From NCBI GenBank assembly GCA_040143965.1, contig JASJQH010000232.1, positions 1-20,277 of the forward strand: a stretch of 20,277 nucleotides of DNA, in the 5' to 3' direction. A model generated the notes under the pieces. The model did not search any database. It worked only from the letters and a program-made list of their open reading frames with translations, and had not been told where the DNA came from. Positions within the stretch are counted from its first letter, which is position 1. Every line of letters starts with the position of its first letter. Shown here piece after piece: positions 1-9,043 of the stretch. The stretch is from Basidiobolus ranarum. Taxonomy: Eukaryota > Basidiobolomycota > Basidiobolomycetes > Basidiobolales. Position numbers and translations under genes: made by a program.

Positions 1-37
1 TGTTTTTGATCATCCCAGGTTCAGTGATTGCTTGAAG

Positions 38-52
38 TAGGGTTAGGGTTTA
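38..52 (+). promoter_or_regulatory. Double telobox (TTAGGG-type) upstream of ETT1
   Basis: The plus strand reads TAGGGTTAGGGTTTA, two telomere-type units, about 240 bases before the ATG of the Ett1/Nro1 gene. Fungal TTAGGG words in promoters are known targets of Tbf1-type factors, and they mark ribosomal and translation-related genes in several lineages. A translation-termination gene would suit such control. The words are seen; the regulation is inferred. Confidence 0.5.
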
Positions 53-291
53 TCCAAATTGAATTGCATAGCATGAAATCAGTTTATAAGTTTATGGGAT
101 ACACGATTGCCCAAATCGGTGATTAAATGAATTCTATTTAAACATGTTATGAGTAGATTTCTTTTATACACGAAAAAAAAATCCACATTTGAGCTGTATT
201 TACTTCATTCGCGATGTCATTTCAAGCTACCTCACTGGACTCGTTCGTGTGACAATCTTTCCATATATTCCGCTTCTGCTTGAAAAATAAA

Positions 292-1704
292 ATGACCGGT
301 ACCAACGAACAAGAAAAGAAGCAAATCAAACGTCCCAGAGGTTTGAAAAAGGCTTCTATGGCCAACAAGAAGGCCAAGGTAGAAGAGCCCGAGACCGACC
401 TTAATGAAGAAGATATGACTTTGGTCATGGAAGGTGATGTAGACGAGGTTGAGGAACTCAGATTGATTTACGAAAGTGCTTGCGAGAAATTAGCCGAGGA
501 TCAAGACAAGGGTAAGCTCCTCTTGAACGGTACTGTCCATGAAGCTGATCGTCTTTTACGTAACTGGGGAGAAGAGCCCGTACCAAGTAAATTCTATTTA
601 ACCTATGGTTCTGCTCTCTTCGACTTGAGCGAGTTACAAGACAAGCCTGAGGATGCCACCGAATACTTGAACATCGCCATCGAGCGTTTAGATTCTGCTC
701 TCGAAAAAGCTAAAGAAGAAGGTAACGAGAAATTCTGGGAATTAAATTTTGTAGTAGGAAAAGCCTATTTGAGTAAGGTACCTTGACCATCATACTTTAT
801 TTTAACTCTATTATTACCGTTATTTACCAAAGTTAACATTGAATATACTCAGGCACGTATCACTCGTGAAACTTCCAAGGAAGATGATAGTGAGCTTGTG
901 AAGAAAGCCTTAGAACACTTTGAGGTTGTATTTGACTCGATTCCAAAGGAAGATGAAGACGCTGAAGTATCTCGCAAGCTTAATGCTCTCAATGTCGCCG
1001 CTGAATTGATCCGTCTTTACACAGAAGTATACAATGATTGGGAGGAGAAAGAAAAGCTATACAAATGGGCTGAAGAGAAATTCACCAACTTGCTTCAAGG
1101 TAAGTCCAAATCACTAATAGAAATCCTAAACTTAAGCTAACACCTATGATCCTGTTAGTCAATGAAAGTTACTTCCAAACCTTGGTTAGTCTCGGTGGCT
1201 GCTATTTGGCCATGGCAAATAGCCGACTTGAAAAACTTGATGATGACAAAGAAGAGGAGGAGGAAGATGAAGAAGAAACTCCCACTGATGATTTGGCTAA
1301 AGAATATTTAGAGAAAGGTAAATAACCTTGGAGATGATGGAATATTTCATCAATTTCTAATCCTTCTTTGTCCTTTAGCTATTAAACATCTTACCGCCGC
1401 TGAGAGTAGAATCGATGGTGGTGGCGTTGAAGTATCCAGACTCCTTACTTTGGTAAACTCAAGTTACATAGAAAAGTTTTTTATTGATACCACTTTAACG
1501 CAAAGTCTATTTCCTTAGCTTGGTGAAGCCCAAATTAACTTGGGTAACATGGAAGAAAATGAAGAAGCTCAGTACGCTCTATACCAACAAGCTGTTGATA
1601 ATTTGAAGAAGGCTAGCACTGTTGGTGGAGAAGACTTCGCACTTCCTGAACAGTTTGGAGACTTCTTGGAAGAATGGGAAAACGAATTACAGGATGAAAA
1701 CTAA
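292..1704 (+). CDS. ETT1: Ett1/Nro1-like protein (enhancer of translation termination / negative regulator of Ofd1)
   Basis: Five exons fit: 292-777, 853-1099, 1159-1317, 1379-1452 and 1519-1704, all with GT-AG introns, giving 383 aa. Family proteins are about 390-410 aa. The basic start (KRPRGLKKASMANKKAKV, residues about 13-30) followed by an acidic stretch and helical, TPR-like segments fits the Nro1/Ett1 family. A long acidic run (EEEEEDEEE) lies in exon 3, and the C-terminus holds LPEQFGDFLEEW. In fission yeast Nro1 binds the prolyl hydroxylase-like Ofd1 in the nucleus and restrains Sre1N degradation; budding yeast Ett1 affects stop-codon recognition. I start at ATG 292, since the in-frame codon at 280 is TTG. 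Intron 1 has a weak donor (GTACCT); the stronger GTAAGG five bases upstream would break the frame. Family assignment rests on recognition and length, without an alignment. Confidence 0.72.
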
Positions 1705-1716
1705 TCACCATCAACT

Positions 1717-1728
1717 AAATAAATAAAA
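1717..1728 (+). terminator. Putative polyadenylation signal of ETT1
   Basis: AAATAAATAAAA lies 13 bases after the ETT1 stop codon and contains overlapping AATAAA hexamers. It sits in the 261-bp convergent spacer shared with ATP1. Confidence 0.5.
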
Positions 1729-1819
1729 CTTCCAGAATATTACCTTACTCTTTGAAATTGATATTTTGAACAGATTCTTGGGAACAACTAATATTTCGAA
1801 CCAATCTAGTTGGTAAGTA

Positions 1820-1825
1820 TTTATT
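1820..1825 (-). terminator. Putative polyadenylation signal of ATP1
   Basis: The minus strand has AATAAA here, about 140 bases beyond the ATP1 stop. It is the clearest AATAAA on this strand in the short convergent spacer, so the 3' UTRs of ATP1 and ETT1 may lie close together or overlap. Confidence 0.35.
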
Positions 1826-1965
1826 TACTTGCAGATGAATTATGGTGAAAGTTTTAAAATGATGTGGAAGAATGGTGCTTAATAAGCCATGTTTACTCTT
1901 CTTGTCTCCATTAAAAAGAATAAAAAATGTTTGAACTGTGAATGAGGTTATGCAGTCAGTTCGAT

Positions 1966-3788
1966 TTAAACGAAAGACTTGACGAACTCGGGAATGACAG
2001 TACGGAGCTTCTTCTCAGTAACTTCGGTGATTTGACCTTCATTCTTGATAGCATCGAGAATATCGGAGTGGTTAGCGGTCATATGAGGAAGGAAGTTGCT
2101 TTCGAATTCAACAATGCGCTTAACATCAACTTTGTCTAAGAAACCGTTGACACCAGCGAAGATAATGGCAACTTGTTGTTCAACTGGAAGAGGTCTGTAT
2201 TGAGGTTGCTTCAACAATTCGGTGAGACGAGCACCACGGTTAAGTAAGAATTGAGTGGAAGCATCTAAATCAGAACCGAACTGGGCGAAGGCAGCAACTT
2301 CACGGTATTGGGCCAAGAAAAGTTTCAAGGAACCGGCAACTTGCTTCATAGCCTTGGTTTGAGCAGCGGAACCGACACGGGATACGGAAATACCGACGTT
2401 AATGGCAGGACGGATACCCTTGAAGAATAATTCAGCTTCCAAGAAAATTTGACCATCGGTAATGGAAATGACGTTGGTAGGAATATAGGCTGACACATCA
2501 CCACCTTGGGTTTCAATGATGGGAAGGGCGGTCAAGGAACCGGAACCGAAGTTCTTGTTCATCTTAGCGGCACGTTCCAAAAGTCTGGAGTGAAGGTAGA
2601 AAACATCACCAGGGTAGGCCTCACGACCAGGAGGACGACGAAGCAAGAGAGACATTTGACGGTAAGCAACAGCTTGCTTGGACAAATCATCGAAAACAAT
2701 GAGGGCGTGCTTGCCGTTATCACGGAAGAATTCACCCATGGCACAACCAGAGTAAGGAGCCAAGAATTGAAGAGGAGCAGCTTCAGAAGCAGTGGCAGCA
2801 ACAACAATAGAGTACTTCATGGCATCATTCTCTTCCAAAGTCTTGACGAATTGAGCAACAGTGGATCTCTTTTGGCCAATAGCGACATAAACACAGTACA
2901 ACTTCTTGGACTCATCAGTACCATCGTTCCACTTCTTTTGGTTAAGAATGGTATCGAGGGCAACAGCGGTCTTACCGGTTTGACGATCACCAATAATCAA
3001 CTCACGCTGACCACGACCGATGGGAAGCATAGAATCGATAGATTTCATACCAGTTTGCATAGGTTCGTGGACGGATTGACGGGGAATAATACCGGGGGCC
3101 TTGACTTGAACACGTTGACGGACAGCATTGGGAATGGGACCCTTACCATCAATGGGGTTACCAAGGGCATCAACGACACGTCCAAGCAAACCTTCACCAG
3201 TAGGAACATCGACAATGTTACCGGTACGTTTGACGGTATCACCTTCCTTGATCAAACGATCGTTACCGAAAATAACGATACCAACGTTGTCAGGCTCCAA
3301 GTTAAGGGCCATACCCTGAACTCCAGAGGAGAACTCCACCATCTCATCGGCCTGGACGTTTTGAAGGCCGTAAACACGAGCAATACCATCTCCAACGGAG
3401 AGGACACGACCGGTTTCGTTAATATCAGCAGCATCGGAAAGACCAAGGATACGTTCTTCGAGGATGGAAGAAACCTCGGAAGTAGCTATACATAAACGTT
3501 AGATTATATTATAGGTGAGTGCATAATGGCAAAAGCTTACAAGGCTTGGCACCAGCAGTAGTTACAGAGCTGGAGGTAAAGAGTCTAGTGGCCATGGTAA
3601 GGGCACCAACATTGTGGCGAGCCTGTATTGGAAAGTGGTGAACTTTAGTATATAACTCCAGATACAAGTCTTCCGTATGCTCTTCCTCATATATATAGAA
3701 ACAGGAATAGTATAAAACTTACAACAGAAGCAACATTGCGAGCAATGGCTTGACGGGCAGCTACACGAAGAGCAGTATTTCTAAGCAT
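1966..3788 (-). CDS. ATP1: Mitochondrial F1 ATP synthase subunit alpha
   Basis: On the minus strand three exons fit: 3788-3723, 3622-3541 and 3485-1966, giving 555 aa (yeast Atp1 is 545). The start [18 protein letters not shown] is arginine-rich with no acidic residue, a typical mitochondrial presequence; the match to mature alpha begins in exon 3 (SSILEERI). The Walker A loop GDRQTGKTA is at about 215-223, the Walker B strand LIVFDD at about 311-316, and the family signature [10 protein letters not shown] at about 411-420 carries the arginine finger (R419). The alpha subunit forms the non-catalytic nucleotide sites of the alpha3-beta3 hexamer in the matrix face of complex V. Both introns fall in the presequence region, leaving the conserved body in one exon. 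Strong codon bias suggests high expression. Its promoter faces a small gene at 4127 across 338 bp with a double telobox. Confidence 0.97.
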
Positions 3789-4066
3789 TTTGACCAAACC
3801 AGAAGATGAGTGAAAAGCGAGGGAGAATAGACCGACTGAACAAACGTTAAATTTGGATCGAATCAGTGTGTAGTATGCAAGAGGTGTGGGGTAGAAATTT
3901 TTTATAGCGACCCATGCTACTGTTCACCATTTCCCCATCGGTTGTTGCCTCTTCACCCTTGATCCCATTCTCCTTGTATTTGAGATTTTGATGATTGGTC
4001 ATTACATCCCCACCGTCTTGATTCGTGATGGGGCAGTTGAAGTTCGTATGCATCATCAAACACTCG

Positions 4067-4081
4067 TAACCCTAACCCTAA
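4067..4081 (-). promoter_or_regulatory. Double telobox in the ATP1 / 4127-gene divergent promoter
   Basis: The plus strand reads TAACCCTAACCCTAA, which is TTAGGGTTAGGGTTA on the ATP1 strand. It lies about 280 bases upstream of the ATP1 start codon and 46 bases before the start of the small gene at 4127. The position allows it to serve either or both genes. It resembles the telobox at 38-52. Confidence 0.5.
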
Positions 4082-4126
4082 GATGGATTGACAGATCTTG
4101 GAAAATATCGATAAATAGCCAAAAAG

Positions 4127-4342
4127 ATGGTTAAAAGAGGAAGTTTAAGCAAGTACGATATTTCCAAGGATTCAGAAGGAGTAACCAAGAATAGGAATTA
4201 CGTAGAATATATTCCGGAAGAAAAGAGCAAGTTGATTTTAGATACACTTCAATCCACACCTCAATTTGACAAAGCCTTAAATTCATATTTAAAACGAGTT
4301 TCCGGTCCAATCATTTTGGAATTGAATAGGACACAAAATTGA
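4127..4342 (+). CDS. Small basic protein of unknown function, 71 aa
   Basis: A single open exon runs from ATG 4127 to TGA 4340-4342. I do not recognise the family. The product is basic at its N-terminus (MVKRGSLSKYDISKD), has no obvious signal peptide or membrane segment, and a predicted helical second half (about residues 31-58). It sits in a proper gene-sized slot: 46 bases after a double telobox, divergent from ATP1 and 244 bases before the next gene. That placement and the telobox hint at a housekeeping role, but this is inference. It could also be a chance open frame, or one exon of a longer transcript; no convincing splice donor is seen inside it. Confidence 0.45.
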   Translation: MVKRGSLSKYDISKDSEGVTKNRNYVEYIPEEKSKLILDTLQSTPQFDKALNSYLKRVSGPIILELNRTQN

Positions 4343-4586
4343 TGAAATTCATCATCTCAATACGTGTTAGTATCTGCATTTGTATTTTCTGCTTGATCTA
4401 AATTATGCCCAGTGATAGTGATTACTAACTGCACTTAATGGGATTTTGAACTGCTAAAAAAAATCAAGAGGATTTCGCGGCCTTACACAGGAACTTACCT
4501 AGTTGTTTTGTCCCTCCAACCTTTCTTTCCACCACTCCAGTTTGTAGTATTCCCCTCTTTTTTATTTATCTCTTTGAAAATTCAAT

Positions 4587-6594
4587 ATGGCTGAAGTTGA
4601 TGGAGGATGGAAATTTGCCCAATGTTTTGGTGACAAGGGTGATGTCGAAGACATCTCCGAAGGTATGTTGAGAGTTTCTGGTTGTAACATGATGCTCCCC
4701 CCTAAGATGTCACCTGCTTTGAAGTTATTTGATAAGCTTTACCTTAATATGTTAACTTGAGCTTCACCTCAACACATACCCCTATTTTTTTTACTTTCAT
4801 CTTGTACCGCCAGTACTGTCTGTGAAGCCCTTTCTTTTGCTCAAACTAACTTATATCTCAATATATTGTAGTCGACATTATTTCTACTGTAGAATTCGAC
4901 CACACTGGTGATTATCTTGCTACTGGTGACAGGGGAGGCAGAGTAGTGTTATTCGAGAGAAACGATGGAGTAGGTTTATTTCGGATCTTGTGCTTTCCCC
5001 TGAAATAATATTTAACCATTATTACCCATAGAAAAAGGGCTGCGAATATAAATTTCACACAGAATTTCAATCCCACGAACCCGAATTTGATTACTTGAAG
5101 AGTTTAGAAATTGAAGAAAGAATCAACAAGATCAGATGGTGCAAGCGCCAGAATTCGGCCCATTTCTTGCTCTCTACAAATGGTACGAATTTGGTCGAGA
5201 GATCTTTGATAAGAGTTTTATTGAATTAATTGGAGCAGTATTAATGTATTTCAATGCCAATTCCAGATAAAACCATCAAATTATGGAAGGTTTTCGAAAA
5301 GTCCTTGAAGGTTGTTTCAGAAAAGAATCTCACCGACGGCCTGCCTCGACCACTTTTGAACACTAGTTCCTTGAAACTTCCTAAGCTTACCCATCATGAT
5401 ACCATTGTTGCTGCAGTACCTAGAAAGGTGTATGCGAATGCTCACGCTTACCATATCAACTCCATCTCTATCAACTCGGATGGGGAGACGTACCTTTCTG
5501 GAGATGACCTCAGAATTAATCTCTGGAACCTGAATATCAGCGATCAGAGCTTCAGTATCCTTTTTTACTTTGACACATATATTACGTTGTTGTGTAGCAC
5601 TGTCGGTGGTTGTTTTCCTTAAGTCAATCCCAATAGATATTGTTGATATCAAGCCCGCCAATATGGAGGAGCTGACTGAGGTGATTACTGCTTCAGAGTT
5701 TCATCCATCACATTGTAATGTCTTCATGTACAGCAGCAGTAAGGGAACTATCAAGCTATGTGACATGAGAGAGGCTGCCCTTTGTGACCGTTATGCGAAG
5801 AGTATGAACACTATCCCAGCTATTCTCACGATGATGCATTGCAGAGTTCTAACCATCTTCCTTCTTTTCCTTTTGTTCAATGTTAATAGTGTTTGAGGAA
5901 GAGGAAGACCCCAGTAGTAGGTCCTTCTTCTCTGAAATTATCTCATCCATTTCGGATGTGAAGTTCAGTAATGACGGGCGCTACATTCTCTCCCGTGACT
6001 ATCTTACCCTGAAGATTTGGGATATCAACATGGACAGTAAACCGGTAGAGACCATCAACGTGCACGATTATCTTCGTAGCAAGCTATGTGATCTTTACGA
6101 GAACGATTGCATCTTTGACAAGTTCGAGTGCAACATCAGTGGAGATGGAAAGTATCCTTTTTGTCGAATTATCATGCGATTTTCTATGTTATTTCTTGTT
6201 ACATTGTCCTTAATTCACACTTGCTTAGCTCCATTCTCACCGGTTCATACAGTAATTACTTCAACATCTTTGATGTGAACAACAAGAGTGAGGTCACTTT
6301 ACAAGCAGATAAGAGTGCCTTCAAGGCCAAACGTGTTGGTTCCACCAAGAACAAGTTGAGTTTTGGTCGCGGAGGCAAGAATGGCAAGAAGGAGGATATT
6401 AATCCTGATACCATGGACTTCAACAAGAAAATCCTTCATACCTCATGGCATCCAAGGGAAAATACGATTGCAGTTGCCGCAACCAACAATCTTTTTATCT
6501 TCTCGTAAGTTAACCTTTACTCTCACTCTCACTAATATTGCTGTGTACTCACTTTTCCAACCCAATCATCTCTGTTCTTAGGCAAGCACATTAA
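4587..6594 (+). CDS. CDC55: Protein phosphatase 2A regulatory B subunit (B55/Cdc55 family)
   Basis: Eight exons fit: 4587-4662, 4872-4969, 5032-5182, 5267-5554, 5637-5801, 5890-6151, 6229-6504 and 6582-6594, giving 442 aa; human B55 is about 447. Signature segments appear in order: [128 protein letters not shown], and the closing [13 protein letters not shown] and [11 protein letters not shown]55 is a seven-bladed WD40 propeller that docks on the PP2A scaffold and selects substrates in mitotic exit, Greatwall/endosulfine signalling and stress control. Introns 4 and 6 open with the same GTATCCTTTTT word. The last coding exon adds only three residues (QAH) and the stop. The first intron is the longest seen here at 209 nt. 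Confidence 0.97.
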
Positions 6595-6893
6595 TCACGA
6601 TGTTAATCTTTTGAAAATACTCTTGTTTTTTTACTCAAACATGTTTTCTTTCGAGGCTTCTTTTTCCTTCTATTTAATCACCATCTTACACCTTTTCCGC
6701 TCCCTGTATGTTCTTGTTGATACTTCATAGAACAGAAATTTAACTTCCTTTTCTTTTTTTTCCACCTCTTATTCTACACACAAAATTTGTAAATGTTTGA
6801 AAGTTTATATGTTCTCTACTTACGATAACCCTATCTTTTATTTGTATACCGGTGTAATAAACATTAGATACAAATCGATAATGTAGTGATTGA

Positions 6894-6929
6894 GGCTGGG
6901 ACTGAAACTGGAGCTAGAGCCAGAGCTGT
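6894..6929 (+). repeat. Degenerate hexamer tandem repeat
   Basis: Six adjoining hexamers follow a loose RRCTRG-like pattern: GGCTGG, GACTGA, AACTGG, AGCTAG, AGCCAG, AGCTGT. This looks like an aged microsatellite, about 300 bases past the CDC55 stop. Confidence 0.4.
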
Positions 6930-7899
6930 GACGTATATATAGTTCTTTTTTGCTCTCTTTGTATCTTCTATTCCTAAGCATGATCCATTGGTGATTTCTT
7001 TAAAGATGTTTTCTACTCTTTCAAATGGTTGTGTTTCAATCGGGTTGTTTATTTGTAATATATATACATATATAGTCAGAAATTCATTAGACTTTGTAAA
7101 GGTAATCAAGCCACTTTTCGCCATGTCTTTCATAATAGGCTTGTTCAGTGTAGTAACCAAATCTACTTGAGAAGGCAAATTTTACCTAACATTGATATGT
7201 GACAAGTACAGTAACTTGAGTACAGACAGAACACAACTAATGGATTTCATAACGCGTCAGTCATGACCACATTGAAGTTGTACAATTCATATAGCATTAT
7301 AGAGACAGGCCCTCTCTCCCCAAAACAAGTATTTTAATTAATACAACCAAGTTTGGTGACAACTATTTCAAACCATTCAGTCACATTATTTTTAGATAAA
7401 ATCAACAAAATCTTCCTAATCGTAATTCTGAGTTTAGCATACGAGGGAATTAACCAGCAATGATAAAATTGTTAAGAAATGAGTCTACTTAGATCATGTT
7501 CGCTAAATGATTATATGCAAATTGAATCAAGTGTAAATGCGCTACATTAGTCACTCAATAATCGTATATATATTGTAGGCACTTCTTAATAAATTGATTG
7601 ATCTTCTTTTTACAAATCACTGCTAATTTCTAACAAAAATCACTAGATCAACCTGTGAAATCAGTATAGTGAATGTTGATCAACACAATAAAGTTGTACT
7701 TGGTGAGTATCGTTTGATATAGAAGTCTGTCTCCAAATAAACGAGTATATCAAGGGGTTGGCTAACTCTAAAATGCTCTCAGTGAAAATATGATAACTGT
7801 TCCAACGATCTAATGGTCATTCGTTTATTGAGCAGAACTTCAAAGGTTTGTTATTCAAAATGGCTCTGCCACAACATATTTGTTCTACTCTCAGTATCA

Positions 7900-7946
7900 T
7901 AACCCTAACCCTAACCCTAATCCTAGACATGGTAAGCCTAAGCCTA
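7900..7946 (-). repeat. Interstitial telomeric repeat tract
   Basis: The plus strand has three exact AACCCT units followed by AATCCT, then a 7-base break and two AAGCCT units, so the G-rich strand (TTAGGG) is the minus strand. It lies mid-spacer, more than 1 kb from any gene start. The gradient from exact to altered units on one side suggests decay with age. Such tracts can arise from repair of a double-strand break by telomerase or from chromosome fusion, or may bind telobox factors. Confidence 0.7.
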
Positions 7947-8823
7947 ATAGTGAAACACTCCGCAGCTATGTTGAATGCACTGTGATCAATTACTGGAATG
8001 ATCTTGTTATAGCAAAGTATAGCTTAAGTGAACATTGTAAAGTAACAGGTGCTATGATTCCATGACTTATTTCACGACCATATCTTTACATTGAAGAATA
8101 AGCGAGTTACCTTCTTAACTGTCCTTGTAAAGTTTGCTTATCTAAACTAACTTCTGTCAAAATATACATACTCCAGTACCTTCAGTATTCAATCAATTTC
8201 TGGAGACTTGGGGGTATTTGAAATAGTCAAGAAAGTCACTATATCAGTACCAAAAGCGAGTGAGACTTTTTGCAACTAAGGAAAGAGCTTCGTATTTTCA
8301 AATATCTTGGTTTTCTCTGAATTTTTTGGATGAATTCCAGTAGGTTATCCAAGTAGAAATATTACTTAGTCTCATAATAGAGGTTATATTGTAGTAAAGA
8401 GGAAGTCGACCATGGTTAAAGTAACTTGTGTGTTCAGCTGTCTGTAGTGTATCTCAGATCATCGAAAGAAATAGTATTTGAAGGTTGAGGTTTGGTAAAT
8501 GTTAACCGCTGTTATTACCGTAGATACGACAGACACATTAAGGACATTTTAGAGAGCGAAATAACTTGACTATTCCCTTGGTTAAAAGTGCAGTACCATA
8601 AACAGTTTTCTTGATTAAGGTGAACCTGTAGAGAAATATCTTTTCAAAAGTTAAAATCTTTTTATTCACGATAATAGGGTTTTTGATAAGCCTTTCCAAG
8701 AGTTTTCAAGGAGCTAACGGAAACATCATGTGACTCCGCAGCTCCAGAGTGGTACAATATTAAGTATAATGCTCTAGACATAGGATTGTCCACATAAATC
8801 ATGGTATAATTTTCGGTTAGAAA

Positions 8824-8855
8824 TTAGGGTTCAAATGTTTAATGCTCAGTTAGGG
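8824..8855 (+). promoter_or_regulatory. Two single TTAGGG words upstream of VPS1
   Basis: TTAGGGTT starts at 8824 and TTAGGG at 8850, about 190-220 bases before the VPS1 ATG and on the coding strand. They are single units, so much weaker evidence than the double teloboxes elsewhere. An expected chance occurrence is possible. Confidence 0.25.
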
Positions 8856-9043
8856 ATTAATGTGGTGACCGTTCTGCTATATCCAATTAATCCACCACAT
8901 TCACACAGAGTATTTGCGGGGAATTAGTTACGAAAAAAAGGGACCCTCTCCCCACAAAAATCTCCTGACTACTTGTGGTAAATATTCTATATCTCCATTC
9001 CCTACTATCAAAAACACCATTATTCACCATAAGTAAAGCCTCC

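Larger units (their letters stand above)
6595..9043. other. 2.4-kb spacer between CDC55 and VPS1 without a supported gene
   Basis: The stretch is A+T-rich and full of stop codons on both strands; no conserved protein or structured RNA is recognised. It holds a degenerate hexamer tract (6894-6929), an interstitial telomeric tract (7900-7946), and isolated TTAGGG words near 8824 and 8850. The last few hundred bases presumably hold the VPS1 promoter. A long non-coding transcript cannot be excluded from sequence alone. Confidence 0.6.

Noticed and set aside
222-428. Minus-strand frame over the ETT1 start
   Set aside because: It overlaps the coding start of ETT1, has no supporting similarity and looks like a shadow.
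2506-3495. A 329-codon open frame antisense to ATP1
   Set aside because: It lies wholly opposite the conserved ATP1 coding exon; its composition (Thr, Asn, Gly rich) is what biased codon use in a highly expressed gene produces on the other strand. No family recognised.
3847-4059. Minus-strand 70-codon frame in the ATP1 promoter
   Set aside because: It is in the promoter and likely leader region of ATP1 on the same strand. It could at most be an upstream ORF; no evidence for a product.
6864-7178. Minus-strand frame of 104 codons after CDC55
   Set aside because: The frame opens with TTG, its first ATG is well inside, its 3' part is made of the degenerate hexamer tract, and no family is recognised.
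7252-7257. ACGCGT (MluI cell-cycle box) in the CDC55-VPS1 spacer
   Set aside because: A single six-base word nearly 1.8 kb from the next start codon is expected by chance.
7860-8060. A real chromosome end at the telomeric tract
   Set aside because: Genes and normal spacer continue on both sides and the tract has under ten units, so it is interstitial.
7880-8065. Open frame reading NPNPNPNP through the telomeric tract
   Set aside because: The repeat peptide is simply translated CCCTAA units; the start is TTG and nothing conserved follows.
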